A stretch of 64,000 nt of DNA from CAVQBP01 sp963782475 (GTDB lineage Bacteria; Bacteroidota; Ignavibacteria; Ignavibacteriales; Ignavibacteriaceae): NCBI GenBank assembly GCA_963782475.1, contig CAWAJW010000018.1:21157-85156 (forward strand), given 5' to 3'. Position numbers and translations under genes: made by a program. The notes beneath the pieces are model-generated. The model had not been told where the DNA came from. It saw nothing but the letters and a program-made list of their open reading frames with translations, and made no database searches. Position 1 is the stretch's first letter; each line of letters begins with the position of its first letter. Positions 37,913 through 47,329 of this stretch are shown here, in pieces.

Positions 37913-39841
37913 TCAATTGTCATTCTCATTCTTTTTAGATACGGATGCTGCCGGAGGTTTTACATAATTAATACCTTTTTCTTTTGGCTGCCCGTACAAT
38001 TCAGGTATCAAATATTTTCCGCGATCTTGGGGTGCTTTTTCTTTTTCAACAACCATTGGATTAGCCTTAGCATAAGCATCATTTCTAATTCCTGTTACCT
38101 GCCATGAAACTTCTACGTTTGGTTTGTCTGTTTTTATCGTGAATTGATTATTTTGAATCTTACTTTCTATAATTGCTTCAGCAAATTGTCCAATTACTGT
38201 TAGTTGATAACGATAATCAATATTTAAGGCTTGGAAATATGAAGGTAAGGTTACCACAGCAGTGCCATTCGCATCTGTAACTTCATTGCCATTGTAAATG
38301 TTCATTCTGTCAGGACTTTCAATACAAGAATGAACAAGATATTTGTTTGCCGGATCTAATGGATGATCTATACAAAAATCTTTACTGCCGCTTACGTGCA
38401 GATTATGCAAATAAGTCTCTCCGTTAACGGAAAGGTTATAAGATAAATTTAAATCCGACGCCACTATTGGAGAGTTTGTATATAATCCATATGATCCTGA
38501 TGCAAGGCCGCAAATAATGTTGGAGGAGTTTCCTTTATTTTCTGCAAAGACACCATAATTATCAGAATTATATGTGCGACCAAAAACGCCGTATGAACTA
38601 CCGCTCTCTCCAAAAACTCCTATCCAGCTGTTGCTTGTCCCATACATTCCGTAATCACTATTGCTTGATCCATGGATACCAATATTAGAACCGCCGTTTA
38701 CATCAAGCTGACTCGCTGGAGATAAGACACCAACGCCAATTGTTCCATTAAAATAAGATGGCCCTTCAGTATACATTGCATAGCTGCCAGGCGAACCATT
38801 ACTAACCACATGTAATCCAATTCCTCCTCCTCCATTTATATTTAACTTTACACCTGCATTTCCAGGATCAGGTTCAGCGCCAATACCGACAGTACTTAAT
38901 GCAGCTGGGCCGTTTGCAAATATTGAATAATTTCCGGAAGCAAGACCACAATAGTTTTTATTGCCTTGTCCATTCCCTGCAAGTAGCGCGTAAGTTCCTG
39001 TGGCGTATGTCCGTGCATAAACTCCGTTAGATCCTGCACTCTCTCCGAATAAGCCGTAACTATTATTGCTTGTACCATAAATTCCGTAATTGTCATTGCT
39101 TGATCCATGAATTCCTATATCAGCATTGCTGCTGCCTCCACCGCTTACATCCAACGAGCTCGAAGGCGAATTCACTCCAATGCCCACTTTGCTATTTATA
39201 ATGAACGGGGAGTGAAGATTGATTGTTGTTGTTGGCCCCGTAGGATTAGAAATGCTTAAAGAATTATCAATATTTTGGATTGCACTTATTCCAGCACCTC
39301 CGTTTCCTCCGCCTGAAGCAGTAATGATAATTGAATCTCCTTTTGTTGTAACTGCCGCTCCGCCCGCGCCTTTTAAAGTTACATTATCTTTCAATCCATT
39401 TATGCTTCTAACTAATAGACCATTATCTATTTTAATTTTTTTTGCATATCCAGCGGTATCGGAATTTATGGAAGAAATGCTGTAACCAACTGATGTGAGA
39501 GCTATTCTTGGTGAAAGTTCAGCTTCAGATTCAATTTGAATGCTTAACCAGTAAGGTTTATCAAATTTAATATCATTACCAAAAGGATTTTGGTCCCCAA
39601 GGTTTGTACTAAATAATCCTTTAATGATTTTTAATTTTTTAGATTCGCTCCAGAAAGGAGTGCCGTCTGAATTTGAATCGTACAACCGGAAGGTAAAATT
39701 GTATTCCCCGTCCGGTTTAACATTTCCAGCAGTATCAGTTAATATTCCCTGATAAGAAATTGTTCTTGGTATTTGGGAATATGACAATTGAGAAATCAAA
39801 ATAGTAAAAAGTAAAGTTATTGAAACAAAAAAATCTCTCAT
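37913..39841 (-). CDS. Repeat-rich exported surface protein
   Basis: The 642-residue protein has a signal peptide (ITLLFTILISQLSYSQ) and the common opening IPRTISYQGILTDTAGN with YWLSIQIE, found in many Bacteroidota surface proteins that resemble phage tail-fibre proteins. The centre has two degenerate copies of a long glycine-rich unit with short 9-10 residue beats: IGIHGSSNDNYGIYGTSNNS and IGIHGSSNSDYGMYGTSNSW, each followed by LFGESAGSNGV- or VFGESGSSYGV-like steps and CGLASG. The final 160 residues form a separate domain starting near HPLDPANKYLVHSCIESPD. There is no type IX sorting tail. Function is unknown; adhesion is plausible. Confidence 0.75.
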   Translation of the reverse strand: MRDFFVSITLLFTILISQLSYSQIPRTISYQGILTDTAGNVKPDGEYNFTFRLYDSNSDGTPFWSESKKLKIIKGLFSTNLGDQNPFGNDIKFDKPYWLSIQIESEAELSPRIALTSVGYSISSINSDTAGYAKKIKIDNGLLVRSINGLKDNVTLKGAGGAAVTTKGDSIIITASGGGNGGAGISAIQNIDNSLSISNPTGPTTTINLHSPFIINSKVGIGVNSPSSSLDVSGGGSSNADIGIHGSSNDNYGIYGTSNNSYGLFGESAGSNGVYARTYATGTYALLAGNGQGNKNYCGLASGNYSIFANGPAALSTVGIGAEPDPGNAGVKLNINGGGGIGLHVVSNGSPGSYAMYTEGPSYFNGTIGVGVLSPASQLDVNGGSNIGIHGSSNSDYGMYGTSNSWIGVFGESGSSYGVFGRTYNSDNYGVFAENKGNSSNIICGLASGSYGLYTNSPIVASDLNLSYNLSVNGETYLHNLHVSGSKDFCIDHPLDPANKYLVHSCIESPDRMNIYNGNEVTDANGTAVVTLPSYFQALNIDYRYQLTVIGQFAEAIIESKIQNNQFTIKTDKPNVEVSWQVTGIRNDAYAKANPMVVEKEKAPQDRGKYLIPELYGQPKEKGINYVKPPAASVSKKNENDN

Positions 39842-39883
39842 TTTATCCTCTGTTTACTTATGGTTTTATATTAAAGAGATTAT

Positions 39884-41236
39884 TCACTTAAGCAGGATCA
39901 TTTTTTTAATACTGGTGAATTTATTCTTGTCTATTCCTCCGGCTATCAGACTATAGAAATATATTCCGCTTGTGACTTTTGAATTAAATTCATTATCACC
40001 ATTCCATTTAACAGTGAAACTGCCGGCTGTACAGATACCGTCTATAAGTGTTTTAATCTTTCGACCGGTTAAATCATAAATAATAATTTTTACCGTGCTT
40101 TGTTTCGATAATGAAAACTTTATATTAGTCGAAGGATTAAAGGGGTTTGGAAAATTCTGTTCTAATTTAAAAGAAGAAAACAAAAAATTGTCATTTACAG
40201 ATTGAAGACTGCATTTCCCTCCATTCATGATATATTCAGGAGTTACGGAAGTAGAATCTATACTGTAAGGACTGGTAACAACTACTTCTTTTGCCCAGGT
40301 ATTTTTAAGAGTATTATAATAGCTGTCGGTTGTCATATTCATAATATCGCAGGTTGGTTCAACATAATCGTTCCCCGGTCCCCATTCCCACGCTAACCAT
40401 CCAATTTCATATTTGCTGCATAGGCTGATTATTGTTTTATAATCTGCTTCATAATCGCATCCGCCTTCCCTATTAAATTTATATGTAAACTCACCTACAA
40501 TAAATGGAAGTCCTATATTCACACTTTGCTGAAATTCAGTTGTAATGTAGGCTTCATCAGCACCGTCCGATATTGCCCAGTAAAGATGAACCGAGAACAA
40601 AATGTTGTGCTCAGGATCTGCATTTATAATATAAGAGCCTGTTGTACGAAGCTGTGCAAGGTTTTTCCCCCAATCGCTGGCATCAATAACTAAAGGACAT
40701 TTAATGCCGGCATTCCGTATCTTATTTATTGCAGTTTCATAACCGGTCTTGAATTGATCATCGGTAACAGTTTCATCGCCGCATTCGTTAGCAATATTGA
40801 GCAGAAAATATCTTTCATGTTTCTTCACTACTGCTGCAATTTCAGGCGAAGTCCAATAATCAACTTCTTTCTGCAGCCCGTTCCAGTCACCTGTAGCATC
40901 ATGGAGTTCAACCATAGGGATCATATGATTATTTATACAATATTGGATTGTTCTGTCCAACCCTCCGGAACCCGAGTCCTCTTCATTTGGTGTTGGATTT
41001 GCCAGCCAAACTATGCGTACACAATTTGCTCCCGTCTTACGAATCTCAGAATATGATTCGCGGCGGACGGTTGTATCAGACGTCCAAATAATCATTTTGT
41101 TAACACCGCGAACGATTACTTTTTCACCGCAGGGTGTATATAAATATCTGCCATCAACATAAAGAGTTTCCTTTTGCTGTGCCTTTATTGATAAGCCCGC
41201 AAGTATTATTAAAAATATCATAAATGATTTTTTCAT
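39884..41236 (-). CDS. Secreted GH5 glycoside hydrolase
   Basis: The 450-residue protein has a signal peptide and a GH5 (cellulase superfamily) TIM-barrel. The acid/base glutamate is in LNIANECGDE (Glu151) and the nucleophile in PFIVGEFTYK (Glu249). GANCVRIVW, MIPMVELHDATGDWNG and GWLAWEWGPGND are active-site strands whose wording resembles beta-mannanases of subfamily GH5_8. The last 85 residues are a type IX sorting domain (NFPNPFNPSTNIKFSLSKQ), so it is exported to the cell surface or medium. Likely substrate is a beta-mannan or beta-glucan. It lies 40 bases after the 41277 gene and 42 before the repeat-rich gene. Confidence 0.88.
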   Translation of the reverse strand: MKKSFMIFLIILAGLSIKAQQKETLYVDGRYLYTPCGEKVIVRGVNKMIIWTSDTTVRRESYSEIRKTGANCVRIVWLANPTPNEEDSGSGGLDRTIQYCINNHMIPMVELHDATGDWNGLQKEVDYWTSPEIAAVVKKHERYFLLNIANECGDETVTDDQFKTGYETAINKIRNAGIKCPLVIDASDWGKNLAQLRTTGSYIINADPEHNILFSVHLYWAISDGADEAYITTEFQQSVNIGLPFIVGEFTYKFNREGGCDYEADYKTIISLCSKYEIGWLAWEWGPGNDYVEPTCDIMNMTTDSYYNTLKNTWAKEVVVTSPYSIDSTSVTPEYIMNGGKCSLQSVNDNFLFSSFKLEQNFPNPFNPSTNIKFSLSKQSTVKIIIYDLTGRKIKTLIDGICTAGSFTVKWNGDNEFNSKVTSGIYFYSLIAGGIDKNKFTSIKKMILLK

Positions 41237-41276
41237 AGTTTGATTGAGATCTATTTATATTAAAAAATCAGTAAAC

Positions 41277-41861
41277 CTATTTAAGCAAGATCATCTTTTT
41301 GAAATTTGTATACTTTTTATTGTCCGCACCGGCTGCATAAAGACTATAGAAATAAATTCCGCTGCTGACATTTAAATTAGATTCGTTTTCTCCGCTCCAT
41401 CGGATAGTATAAACTCCTGCAGACCGTACATCGTTTATCAATGTTTTTACTTTTCTACCAAGAAGATCATAGATCACAATTTTTACAGTGCTCTGTATAG
41501 GCAGAGAAAATTTTATATTCGTGGAAGGATTAAACGGATTAGGATAATTCTGACTTAACTGGTAAGATGTTGGAATTGATGAACCGGATTGTCTCACTGT
41601 TCCGGTGACTATACCTGTTGATGCAGGATTTACGAAAAAGCCGCTGGAAATATGATTTCCTCCGTCAGAACTAGTCCCGGCAATTGGATCACCTATTATG
41701 GATCTTATCGAAGTATTTAAAGATGATGAGATACCGTATCCTGTTGAGAAAACAGACCAGATAATCTGATTGTTTTGTGCAAAAGCAGAAAAACATAACT
41801 GCAAAAATGTAAACACCAAATATTTAGCTATTAATAATATAATGTTACTATTTTTCATCAT
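41277..41861 (-). CDS. Small type IX sorting-domain protein
   Basis: The 194-residue protein has a signal peptide (IILLIAKYLVFTFLQLCFS, ending at FAQ), a short middle part of about 75 residues (IIWSVFSTGYGISSSLNTS, SSDGGNHISSGFFVNPAS) and a full sorting domain beginning LSQNYPNPFNPSTNIKFSLP. The middle motif is common to short secreted proteins of this group, but no function is recognised. The sorting domain closely resembles that of the GH5 protein downstream, including the segment STVKI-IYDL. It is the first gene of the leftward surface cluster. Confidence 0.8.
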   Translation of the reverse strand: MMKNSNIILLIAKYLVFTFLQLCFSAFAQNNQIIWSVFSTGYGISSSLNTSIRSIIGDPIAGTSSDGGNHISSGFFVNPASTGIVTGTVRQSGSSIPTSYQLSQNYPNPFNPSTNIKFSLPIQSTVKIVIYDLLGRKVKTLINDVRSAGVYTIRWSGENESNLNVSSGIYFYSLYAAGADNKKYTNFKKMILLK

Positions 41862-42169
41862 ATTCCTATAATTTTCATTTGCCTAATATTGCCGGTACCG
41901 GATTGATCTTTATAAGTTTTTGAAAATGGTTTTTTGCTTATATGCCGTTCTCTTCAAAAAGATTATTGATGAATTATTTAAACCGAAAACTATAAAGTGA
42001 AAAGAAAAAACTCTGAAAAGGATTCCTCTGTAACTTAATATTAGACCTACTTAGGCGGTATAGATAATTGGTACTAATTTAAATGTTCCGGAACAGGCTT
42101 ATGATTAATCAATTGGAGAAAGTACCCGGGATGTTATGCTAATGTTTATTAACTGAAAAAGCTTCCCGT
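41862..42169. other. Intergenic region without recognised features
   Basis: This 308-base gap lies between the start of the 41277 gene and the stop of the response regulator gene. It must hold the promoter for the surface cluster and the end of the regulator transcript. I see no clear hairpin with a T run, no repeat and no small gene. Confidence 0.5.
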
Positions 42170-42814
42170 TTATTTAAAATGCAGGACTCTTTCTCTCAGC
42201 GCTTTTGAAATAGCCTGCGATTTTGAATGGACATGAAGCTTATCATAAATATTTCGAATGTGAGCTCTTATTGTAAAAGTACTGAGGAATAATTTATCAG
42301 CAATCATTTTATTATCAAGACCTTGTATCAATAAATCAAGCACTTCCATTTCCCTTGATGTGAGATTATAATCTTCTTTTTTAGGATGGGCGTACTGTTT
42401 GAACATTTCTAGGACACGCCTGGCAATGTTAGGCGACATAGGTGATGCACCTGCAAATGCCTGTTCAACAATATCTATTATTTGTGCAGGCATAATAGGT
42501 TTGGAGATGTAGCCGCAGGCTCCCGCACAAATTGCATTAAAGACATTCTCATCATCTTTAAATACCGAGAGCATTGCAATTTGAACATTCGGATGTTCCT
42601 TTTTTAGTATCGCAGTAGCTTCAATTCCTGAAATTCCCATGAGATCAATATCCATCAAAACAACATCGGGTCTTATTTTTTTAAATCGGTCAATTAAATC
42701 TTCAGCATTGCTAAATGAGCCTACCACTTCAAAAGCATTATTGCTTTTTAAAATATATGAAATTCCCAAACGTGTATCTTCATTATCTTCAACGATTGCT
42801 ACTGCTATAGGCAT
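42170..42814 (-). CDS. NarL/FixJ-family response regulator
   Basis: The 214-residue protein has a receiver domain (residues 1-120) with the acidic pair at positions 10-13 (VEDNED), the phosphorylated Asp55 in VVLMDIDL and the conserved lysine in ISKP, followed by a LuxR-type helix-turn-helix: LTSREMEVLDLLIQGLDNKM and FLSTFTIRAHIRNIYDKL. It most likely serves the histidine kinase encoded 107 bases upstream on the same strand. The genes it controls are unknown. Confidence 0.93.
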   Translation of the reverse strand: MPIAVAIVEDNEDTRLGISYILKSNNAFEVVGSFSNAEDLIDRFKKIRPDVVLMDIDLMGISGIEATAILKKEHPNVQIAMLSVFKDDENVFNAICAGACGYISKPIMPAQIIDIVEQAFAGASPMSPNIARRVLEMFKQYAHPKKEDYNLTSREMEVLDLLIQGLDNKMIADKLFLSTFTIRAHIRNIYDKLHVHSKSQAISKALRERVLHFK

Positions 42815-42920
42815 ATTTCATCCTGCTGGTAATTTAATTAATCTGCGATTAGATATTTAATTCTTTTTTGGACAGACAAATATTGATTATTTTATCCATA
42901 TGGTCAATAGTTCATTTGTT

Positions 42921-44204
42921 CTATATTCTCAGTTTCAGATTTATTTCCGTACCTTCTCTTTCTTGTGAAGAAAAATTTAATTTTGCTTTTATATCTTCTG
43001 CACGTTTCCTCATAATACCCATTCCTTTCCCCTTATGATCCGACGAAGGCTCGAATCCTTTACCATCATCTTTAATAGTTATAGAGATATTGTCTTTATC
43101 TTCAACACTGACAAGGAGAGATAATTCTTTACATTGACTATGCTTAACTGCGTTATTCATCGCTTCTTTAAGAATTAACCAGATATTCTTTCTTTGTTCC
43201 GGTGATAAATTTGTTGAAGGAAGATTTTCTTTTGGAGGTATATCAAAATTAAATGCAATGGATTTTGCACGGCAGATGCTTACATAAGTATCTTTAATTC
43301 TTAATAAGAGGTCATATATCAATTCAGGTTTCGGGTCAATCGCCCAGATTATATCCCGTATTGAATTTATTGATTCCTGGGAAATTACAGAGATCCTTTC
43401 AAGGAATTGTGCTACTATTTCGGGATTCTTCTCCAGCTCTTCCTGAATTATTTTACTGAACAAGGATATACTGCTTAAATTGGATGCAATTTCGTCATGA
43501 AGATCAGAAGCGATACGTGTCCTGATCCTCTGTTCATTTATTTCTTTTTCAGCTTCAGTCTCTTTTGCCTGAAGCTCTGCTTTTTCAGCTCTAAGCCGGG
43601 CATACTCAGCTTCCTGCTTTTTTTCAAAATTTATCTGCTGAAGCTCGGAATTTTTAATTAATTGTCCGGCCTGGACTGATATGATTGAAAGAAGAGTCAG
43701 GTCATCATCCGAGAAAGACAGCTCCCCGTTATGCCCCCGTTTTTTATTCAGCATCTGCAATATTCCGATTATCTTTCCGTCGAACCAGATCGGTGAACAG
43801 ATTAAACTTTTTATACTTTCCTTTTCAGTTTCAGTAGCCCGGAACCTTTTATCCCTGCTTAAATCTTTAATGAGTAAAGATCTCTTATTAGATATAACCC
43901 AGCCGTTAATATGCTCTCCTATATGCGGGGTTTTATTTAACTTACTATTATTTGCCTGCTTAATAAATGTTTTAAAAGTTTCCCTACTTTCGGATATAAG
44001 GAGAATCGCACCATGTTCGGCATTTACTGCATTTATAGTCTTGTTCAAAATTAATTTAAGAGTCTGATCCAGATTCCCGGCTCTTCCGGCAGCAAGAGCA
44101 ATTTCATTCAAAACTCTTAGTTCGGAAACTGCAGTTTGAAAACTATTGATCTCTCTTTCAAGCTGCTCTATTCTTTGTTCGTATTGATCTATTTTATTTG
44201 ACAT
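42921..44204 (-). CDS. Cytosolic GAF-domain histidine kinase (NarX/HisKA_3 type)
   Basis: The 427-residue protein has an N-terminal coiled coil, a GAF domain at about residues 30-185 (HGAILLI, SPIWFDGKIIGILQMLNKK) and a second coiled coil rich in Glu, Lys and Ala (about 195-225). Then comes a HisKA_3 dimerisation part with phosphorylated His236 in ASDLHDEIASNLSS, and an ATPase end with NAVKHSQCK, DDGKGFEPSS and GKGMGIMRKRAED. There is no membrane segment, so the signal must be sensed in the cytosol or through the neighbour kinase. It sits 30 bases after the Ser/Thr kinase gene and before the response regulator. Confidence 0.93.
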   Translation of the reverse strand: MSNKIDQYEQRIEQLEREINSFQTAVSELRVLNEIALAAGRAGNLDQTLKLILNKTINAVNAEHGAILLISESRETFKTFIKQANNSKLNKTPHIGEHINGWVISNKRSLLIKDLSRDKRFRATETEKESIKSLICSPIWFDGKIIGILQMLNKKRGHNGELSFSDDDLTLLSIISVQAGQLIKNSELQQINFEKKQEAEYARLRAEKAELQAKETEAEKEINEQRIRTRIASDLHDEIASNLSSISLFSKIIQEELEKNPEIVAQFLERISVISQESINSIRDIIWAIDPKPELIYDLLLRIKDTYVSICRAKSIAFNFDIPPKENLPSTNLSPEQRKNIWLILKEAMNNAVKHSQCKELSLLVSVEDKDNISITIKDDGKGFEPSSDHKGKGMGIMRKRAEDIKAKLNFSSQEREGTEINLKLRI

Positions 44205-44234
44205 AATTTGGATTACTCACAAAAAATAGATGCA

Positions 44235-46853
44235 TTATTTTAAAAAAGAGTTTTCAATCATTACAAACTTGGTACTCCTTTTATGTTCTAAATAGATTAA
44301 ATCTTTATCATCATTGCTTACATTAAATCCCAGCCCCCAATAATTCATTAAGTTGGTAAAGTACCCCATTTTTTCCTTTCTTCCGGAAATAAAATTGTAC
44401 CTCCAGATTTCATTATTAATATTCTGCATATAAGCGTAATTTTGATTTACAATTACCTGCAGGAAATTTTCAGATGAAAACAGATATGCGGGCGAATTAT
44501 TTTTTCCTGATTTTAATACAAGATAATATTTCCCCGAATTCTTATAGTGCAGATCGCAGTAAAAAATAAATTTATCTGCAGCTACCGGGAAAGCCAAAGT
44601 CGAATCTTTATAGATCTTCTCTCTTTTAATTCTATCTATTGATATTTTTTCAGTGAAGTGATTTTCTATAAGAACCAATGAAGTGTTATCTATCCACATT
44701 CCGGCTTTCCCTATTCCTAAAAATTCAGGAGGTTCCGGCTTTTCAATATTAATTAAGAATGTTTTTCCAATATCATCTGCATTATTCGGGGAATATTGTG
44801 TAAATGCAAGGTACTTTCCATCCGGGGAGAAGATCAAAAATTTTTTCTTCGAATTATCAAAAGTAACCTGCCTCAGATTACTTCCGTCCTTCTCCATAAT
44901 GAAGATTTGGGTGTTTGGTTCCGGGGCAGGCTTATGGAGAGAGAAAGCTATTCTTTTCTGATCAGGTGAAAAAGCAGGATCAGTTATAAGTCTTTCATCA
45001 AAAGTTATCTGCTGATATTTTGATTTAATCAGGTCGTCAATCCAGATATTTGAGAAATCTCTCAGCTGGTAGTAAAGAATATTTTTTAAATCGGACGAAG
45101 CAGATATTTCCAGGTCCGGTCCGTTGCCTTTTGTAATCTGGATAGTTTTCCCCCCGTTTGCAGGAATCGCCCAGATATTCATATTGCCGCTTTTATTTGA
45201 TGAATATAATACCACTCCTTCGTCAGTCCATTTTTGATCTTCAATATTAGATTTATCAAATGTTAATTGCTTTTCTTCACCGGTAATGAGATTCCTGATA
45301 AACAGTTCATCAAATCCGGAATCAAAAAAACGTGATCTAACTATTGAGTATCCGTCAGGTGAATAGCTAAAGCTAAACCGGCCGTTTATTTTCCACCTGT
45401 CTTTAAAAGTTAATTTCTTATTACTTCCGTCTATATTCATTGTCCAGAAACTGATTAATTCAGATTTTGGATAATGTTCTCTTACGAAACCGATTTGTTT
45501 GCCGTCCGGTCTCCACCCGGAAGCAATCACATTTTCAGCAACTTTCTTTTCAATACCTCCAACGGAAGGAATTATGTAAAGATCTTTGCCAAGATTGTAT
45601 AATATAAAACCTCCATCAGGGGAAATATTCGCGTAATGTATATAGGGAGAAAAATCATTAGTTACTCTTCTCGGTTGCCGGACAGAACTATGCATTAAAT
45701 AAATATCCCATTTATCATTTTGATCAGAAGCCGGGAAAGCGATCCAGTTTCCGTCGGCCGACATGCTTGGAATTGAAATATCCGTAAATGAAATTGTAAG
45801 TTCTTCTATTCTCATTTCAGGGTTAAGATTTACGGGTTTATTTGAAAAAAATAAATAGTAAATAGTTATGAAAACAATTCCGGCAGTAAAAATACCCCAA
45901 ATAATTTTTGATGATGGAAAGGCAGAATCATTTCTGTTCCATTTAAAACCGGAAGAAATCTTTTGGGTTCCGGTTTTTACTAATTTTCTTCTTTCCTTAG
46001 AGATACCGTTCCCTTTTTCTTCATCAAAAATAGATTTAATGTTCTTTAAATCTTCCAGCAATTCTTTTGACGATCCATAACGTTTCTCTTTATCCTTCTC
46101 CAGGCATTTCCGGATTACATCATCAAACAAAGGATCAATATTGCTTTTTATTTTTGAAACAGGTGAAGCTTCCTCGTTAACTATCTTATAAATTACTGCC
46201 GCCTCATGAACTCCTTTAAATGGCAAATCTCCTGTCAGCAGTTCAAATAAGACTATACCAAATGAAAATATATCGGTACGGAAATCAACATCCAGTCCCT
46301 GTACCTGTTCGGGGGACATATAGCTTAAGGTACCCATTGTAGAGCCAATCTTCGTAATCCTTGATGCATAATTGGATGAATTAAGCTTTGCCAATCCAAA
46401 ATCCATTATTTGAATTCTCCCCTCTTTCCTGATCATTATATTTTCTGGTTTAATATCCCTGTGGATTATTCCTTTTTCATGTGCTGCCGACAATCCCTCA
46501 GCTATCTGGATCCCAATGTTAATAATTTCCTTTATTGATAAATCTTTGCTTAAATTTCGTAATGTTCTCCCTTCCAAATATTCCATAGCAATGAAGGAAT
46601 GTTTATCTCCCGAAGGATCCTGATACTCATGAATACCATATATTGTGCAGATATTGGGATGGTTAAGTGCCGAAGCGGTTTTTGCTTCTTTTATAAATCT
46701 TTTCTTTTCTTCTTCTGAATCGGAAAAACGGGGAGGTAAAAATTTAAGCGCTACAAACCTGTCAAGTTTTGTATCAAGAGCTTTATATATCTCACCCATT
46801 CCTCCTTCCCCTACTTTTTCAATAATTTCATAATCCAGTATAGTATTGTCCAC
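44235..46853 (-). CDS. Ser/Thr protein kinase with C-terminal PD40/TolB-like propeller
   Basis: The 872-residue protein has a complete Hanks-type kinase domain at residues 8-275: the glycine loop GEGGMGE, ATP lysine Lys37 in VALKFL, catalytic Asp133 in HRDIKPEN, and DFG Asp151. One hydrophobic helix near residue 320 (IIWGIFTAGIVFITIYYLF) would anchor it in the membrane. The outer part has PD40-type WD-like repeats, for example MSADGNWIAFPASDQ, ISPDGGFILYNLG, YSPDGYSIVRSRF and FSPDGKYLAFTQYSP. This arrangement couples an external propeller to a cytosolic kinase. It is first in a run with the histidine kinase (30 bases apart) and response regulator. Confidence 0.92.
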   Translation of the reverse strand: MDNTILDYEIIEKVGEGGMGEIYKALDTKLDRFVALKFLPPRFSDSEEEKKRFIKEAKTASALNHPNICTIYGIHEYQDPSGDKHSFIAMEYLEGRTLRNLSKDLSIKEIINIGIQIAEGLSAAHEKGIIHRDIKPENIMIRKEGRIQIMDFGLAKLNSSNYASRITKIGSTMGTLSYMSPEQVQGLDVDFRTDIFSFGIVLFELLTGDLPFKGVHEAAVIYKIVNEEASPVSKIKSNIDPLFDDVIRKCLEKDKEKRYGSSKELLEDLKNIKSIFDEEKGNGISKERRKLVKTGTQKISSGFKWNRNDSAFPSSKIIWGIFTAGIVFITIYYLFFSNKPVNLNPEMRIEELTISFTDISIPSMSADGNWIAFPASDQNDKWDIYLMHSSVRQPRRVTNDFSPYIHYANISPDGGFILYNLGKDLYIIPSVGGIEKKVAENVIASGWRPDGKQIGFVREHYPKSELISFWTMNIDGSNKKLTFKDRWKINGRFSFSYSPDGYSIVRSRFFDSGFDELFIRNLITGEEKQLTFDKSNIEDQKWTDEGVVLYSSNKSGNMNIWAIPANGGKTIQITKGNGPDLEISASSDLKNILYYQLRDFSNIWIDDLIKSKYQQITFDERLITDPAFSPDQKRIAFSLHKPAPEPNTQIFIMEKDGSNLRQVTFDNSKKKFLIFSPDGKYLAFTQYSPNNADDIGKTFLINIEKPEPPEFLGIGKAGMWIDNTSLVLIENHFTEKISIDRIKREKIYKDSTLAFPVAADKFIFYCDLHYKNSGKYYLVLKSGKNNSPAYLFSSENFLQVIVNQNYAYMQNINNEIWRYNFISGRKEKMGYFTNLMNYWGLGFNVSNDDKDLIYLEHKRSTKFVMIENSFLK

Positions 46854-47329
46854 CAGTTATTGCCCTAATAATTATGATAAGGTTACGGCGAACAGGATTA
46901 CCTTCACCGATCTTTCAGGAATTTTATACTCTAACATTATTCTGCTAATCATAAATTCCTTTTTAAGCAATTCCGGAATCCTTTTAACGGGTAAAGTGAA
47001 CTATTTGTATTAGGAATTGCAAAATATTAAATATTAGTCATGAAATTCTTTTGGTAAATTGAGGACTAAGGGGAATGGAAACATATGCTTAATAATGCTA
47101 AAATATTTTCATTTATGCAAATATTTGTTTTTAAGAAAGGCGAAAAGCGCATCTTAGGAAGTCCTGATTCCATCAAAAAATTTTACATTTATAACCAATT
47201 AAGAAAAAACGAAATGATTTAAAGAATTGATCTGTGATTATTATCATCTCAAATAACATAGCTTTTAAATAAAGAGAAATTTTGAATAATTACTCCGCGA
47301 AATATAAATTATTTTATAATGCTCTTAAA
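46854..47329. other. Intergenic region without recognised features
   Basis: A 476-base gap separates the start of the protein kinase gene from the stop of the flavin monooxygenase gene. I saw no convincing protein-coding frame, strong hairpin or repeat. The promoter of the kinase-histidine kinase-regulator run should lie near 46860-46950. Confidence 0.5.

Noticed and set aside
37913..39841. Repeats considered as a CRISPR array or tandem repeat locus
   Set aside because: The repeated DNA follows codon boundaries inside one open frame and is degenerate, so it is protein repetition.
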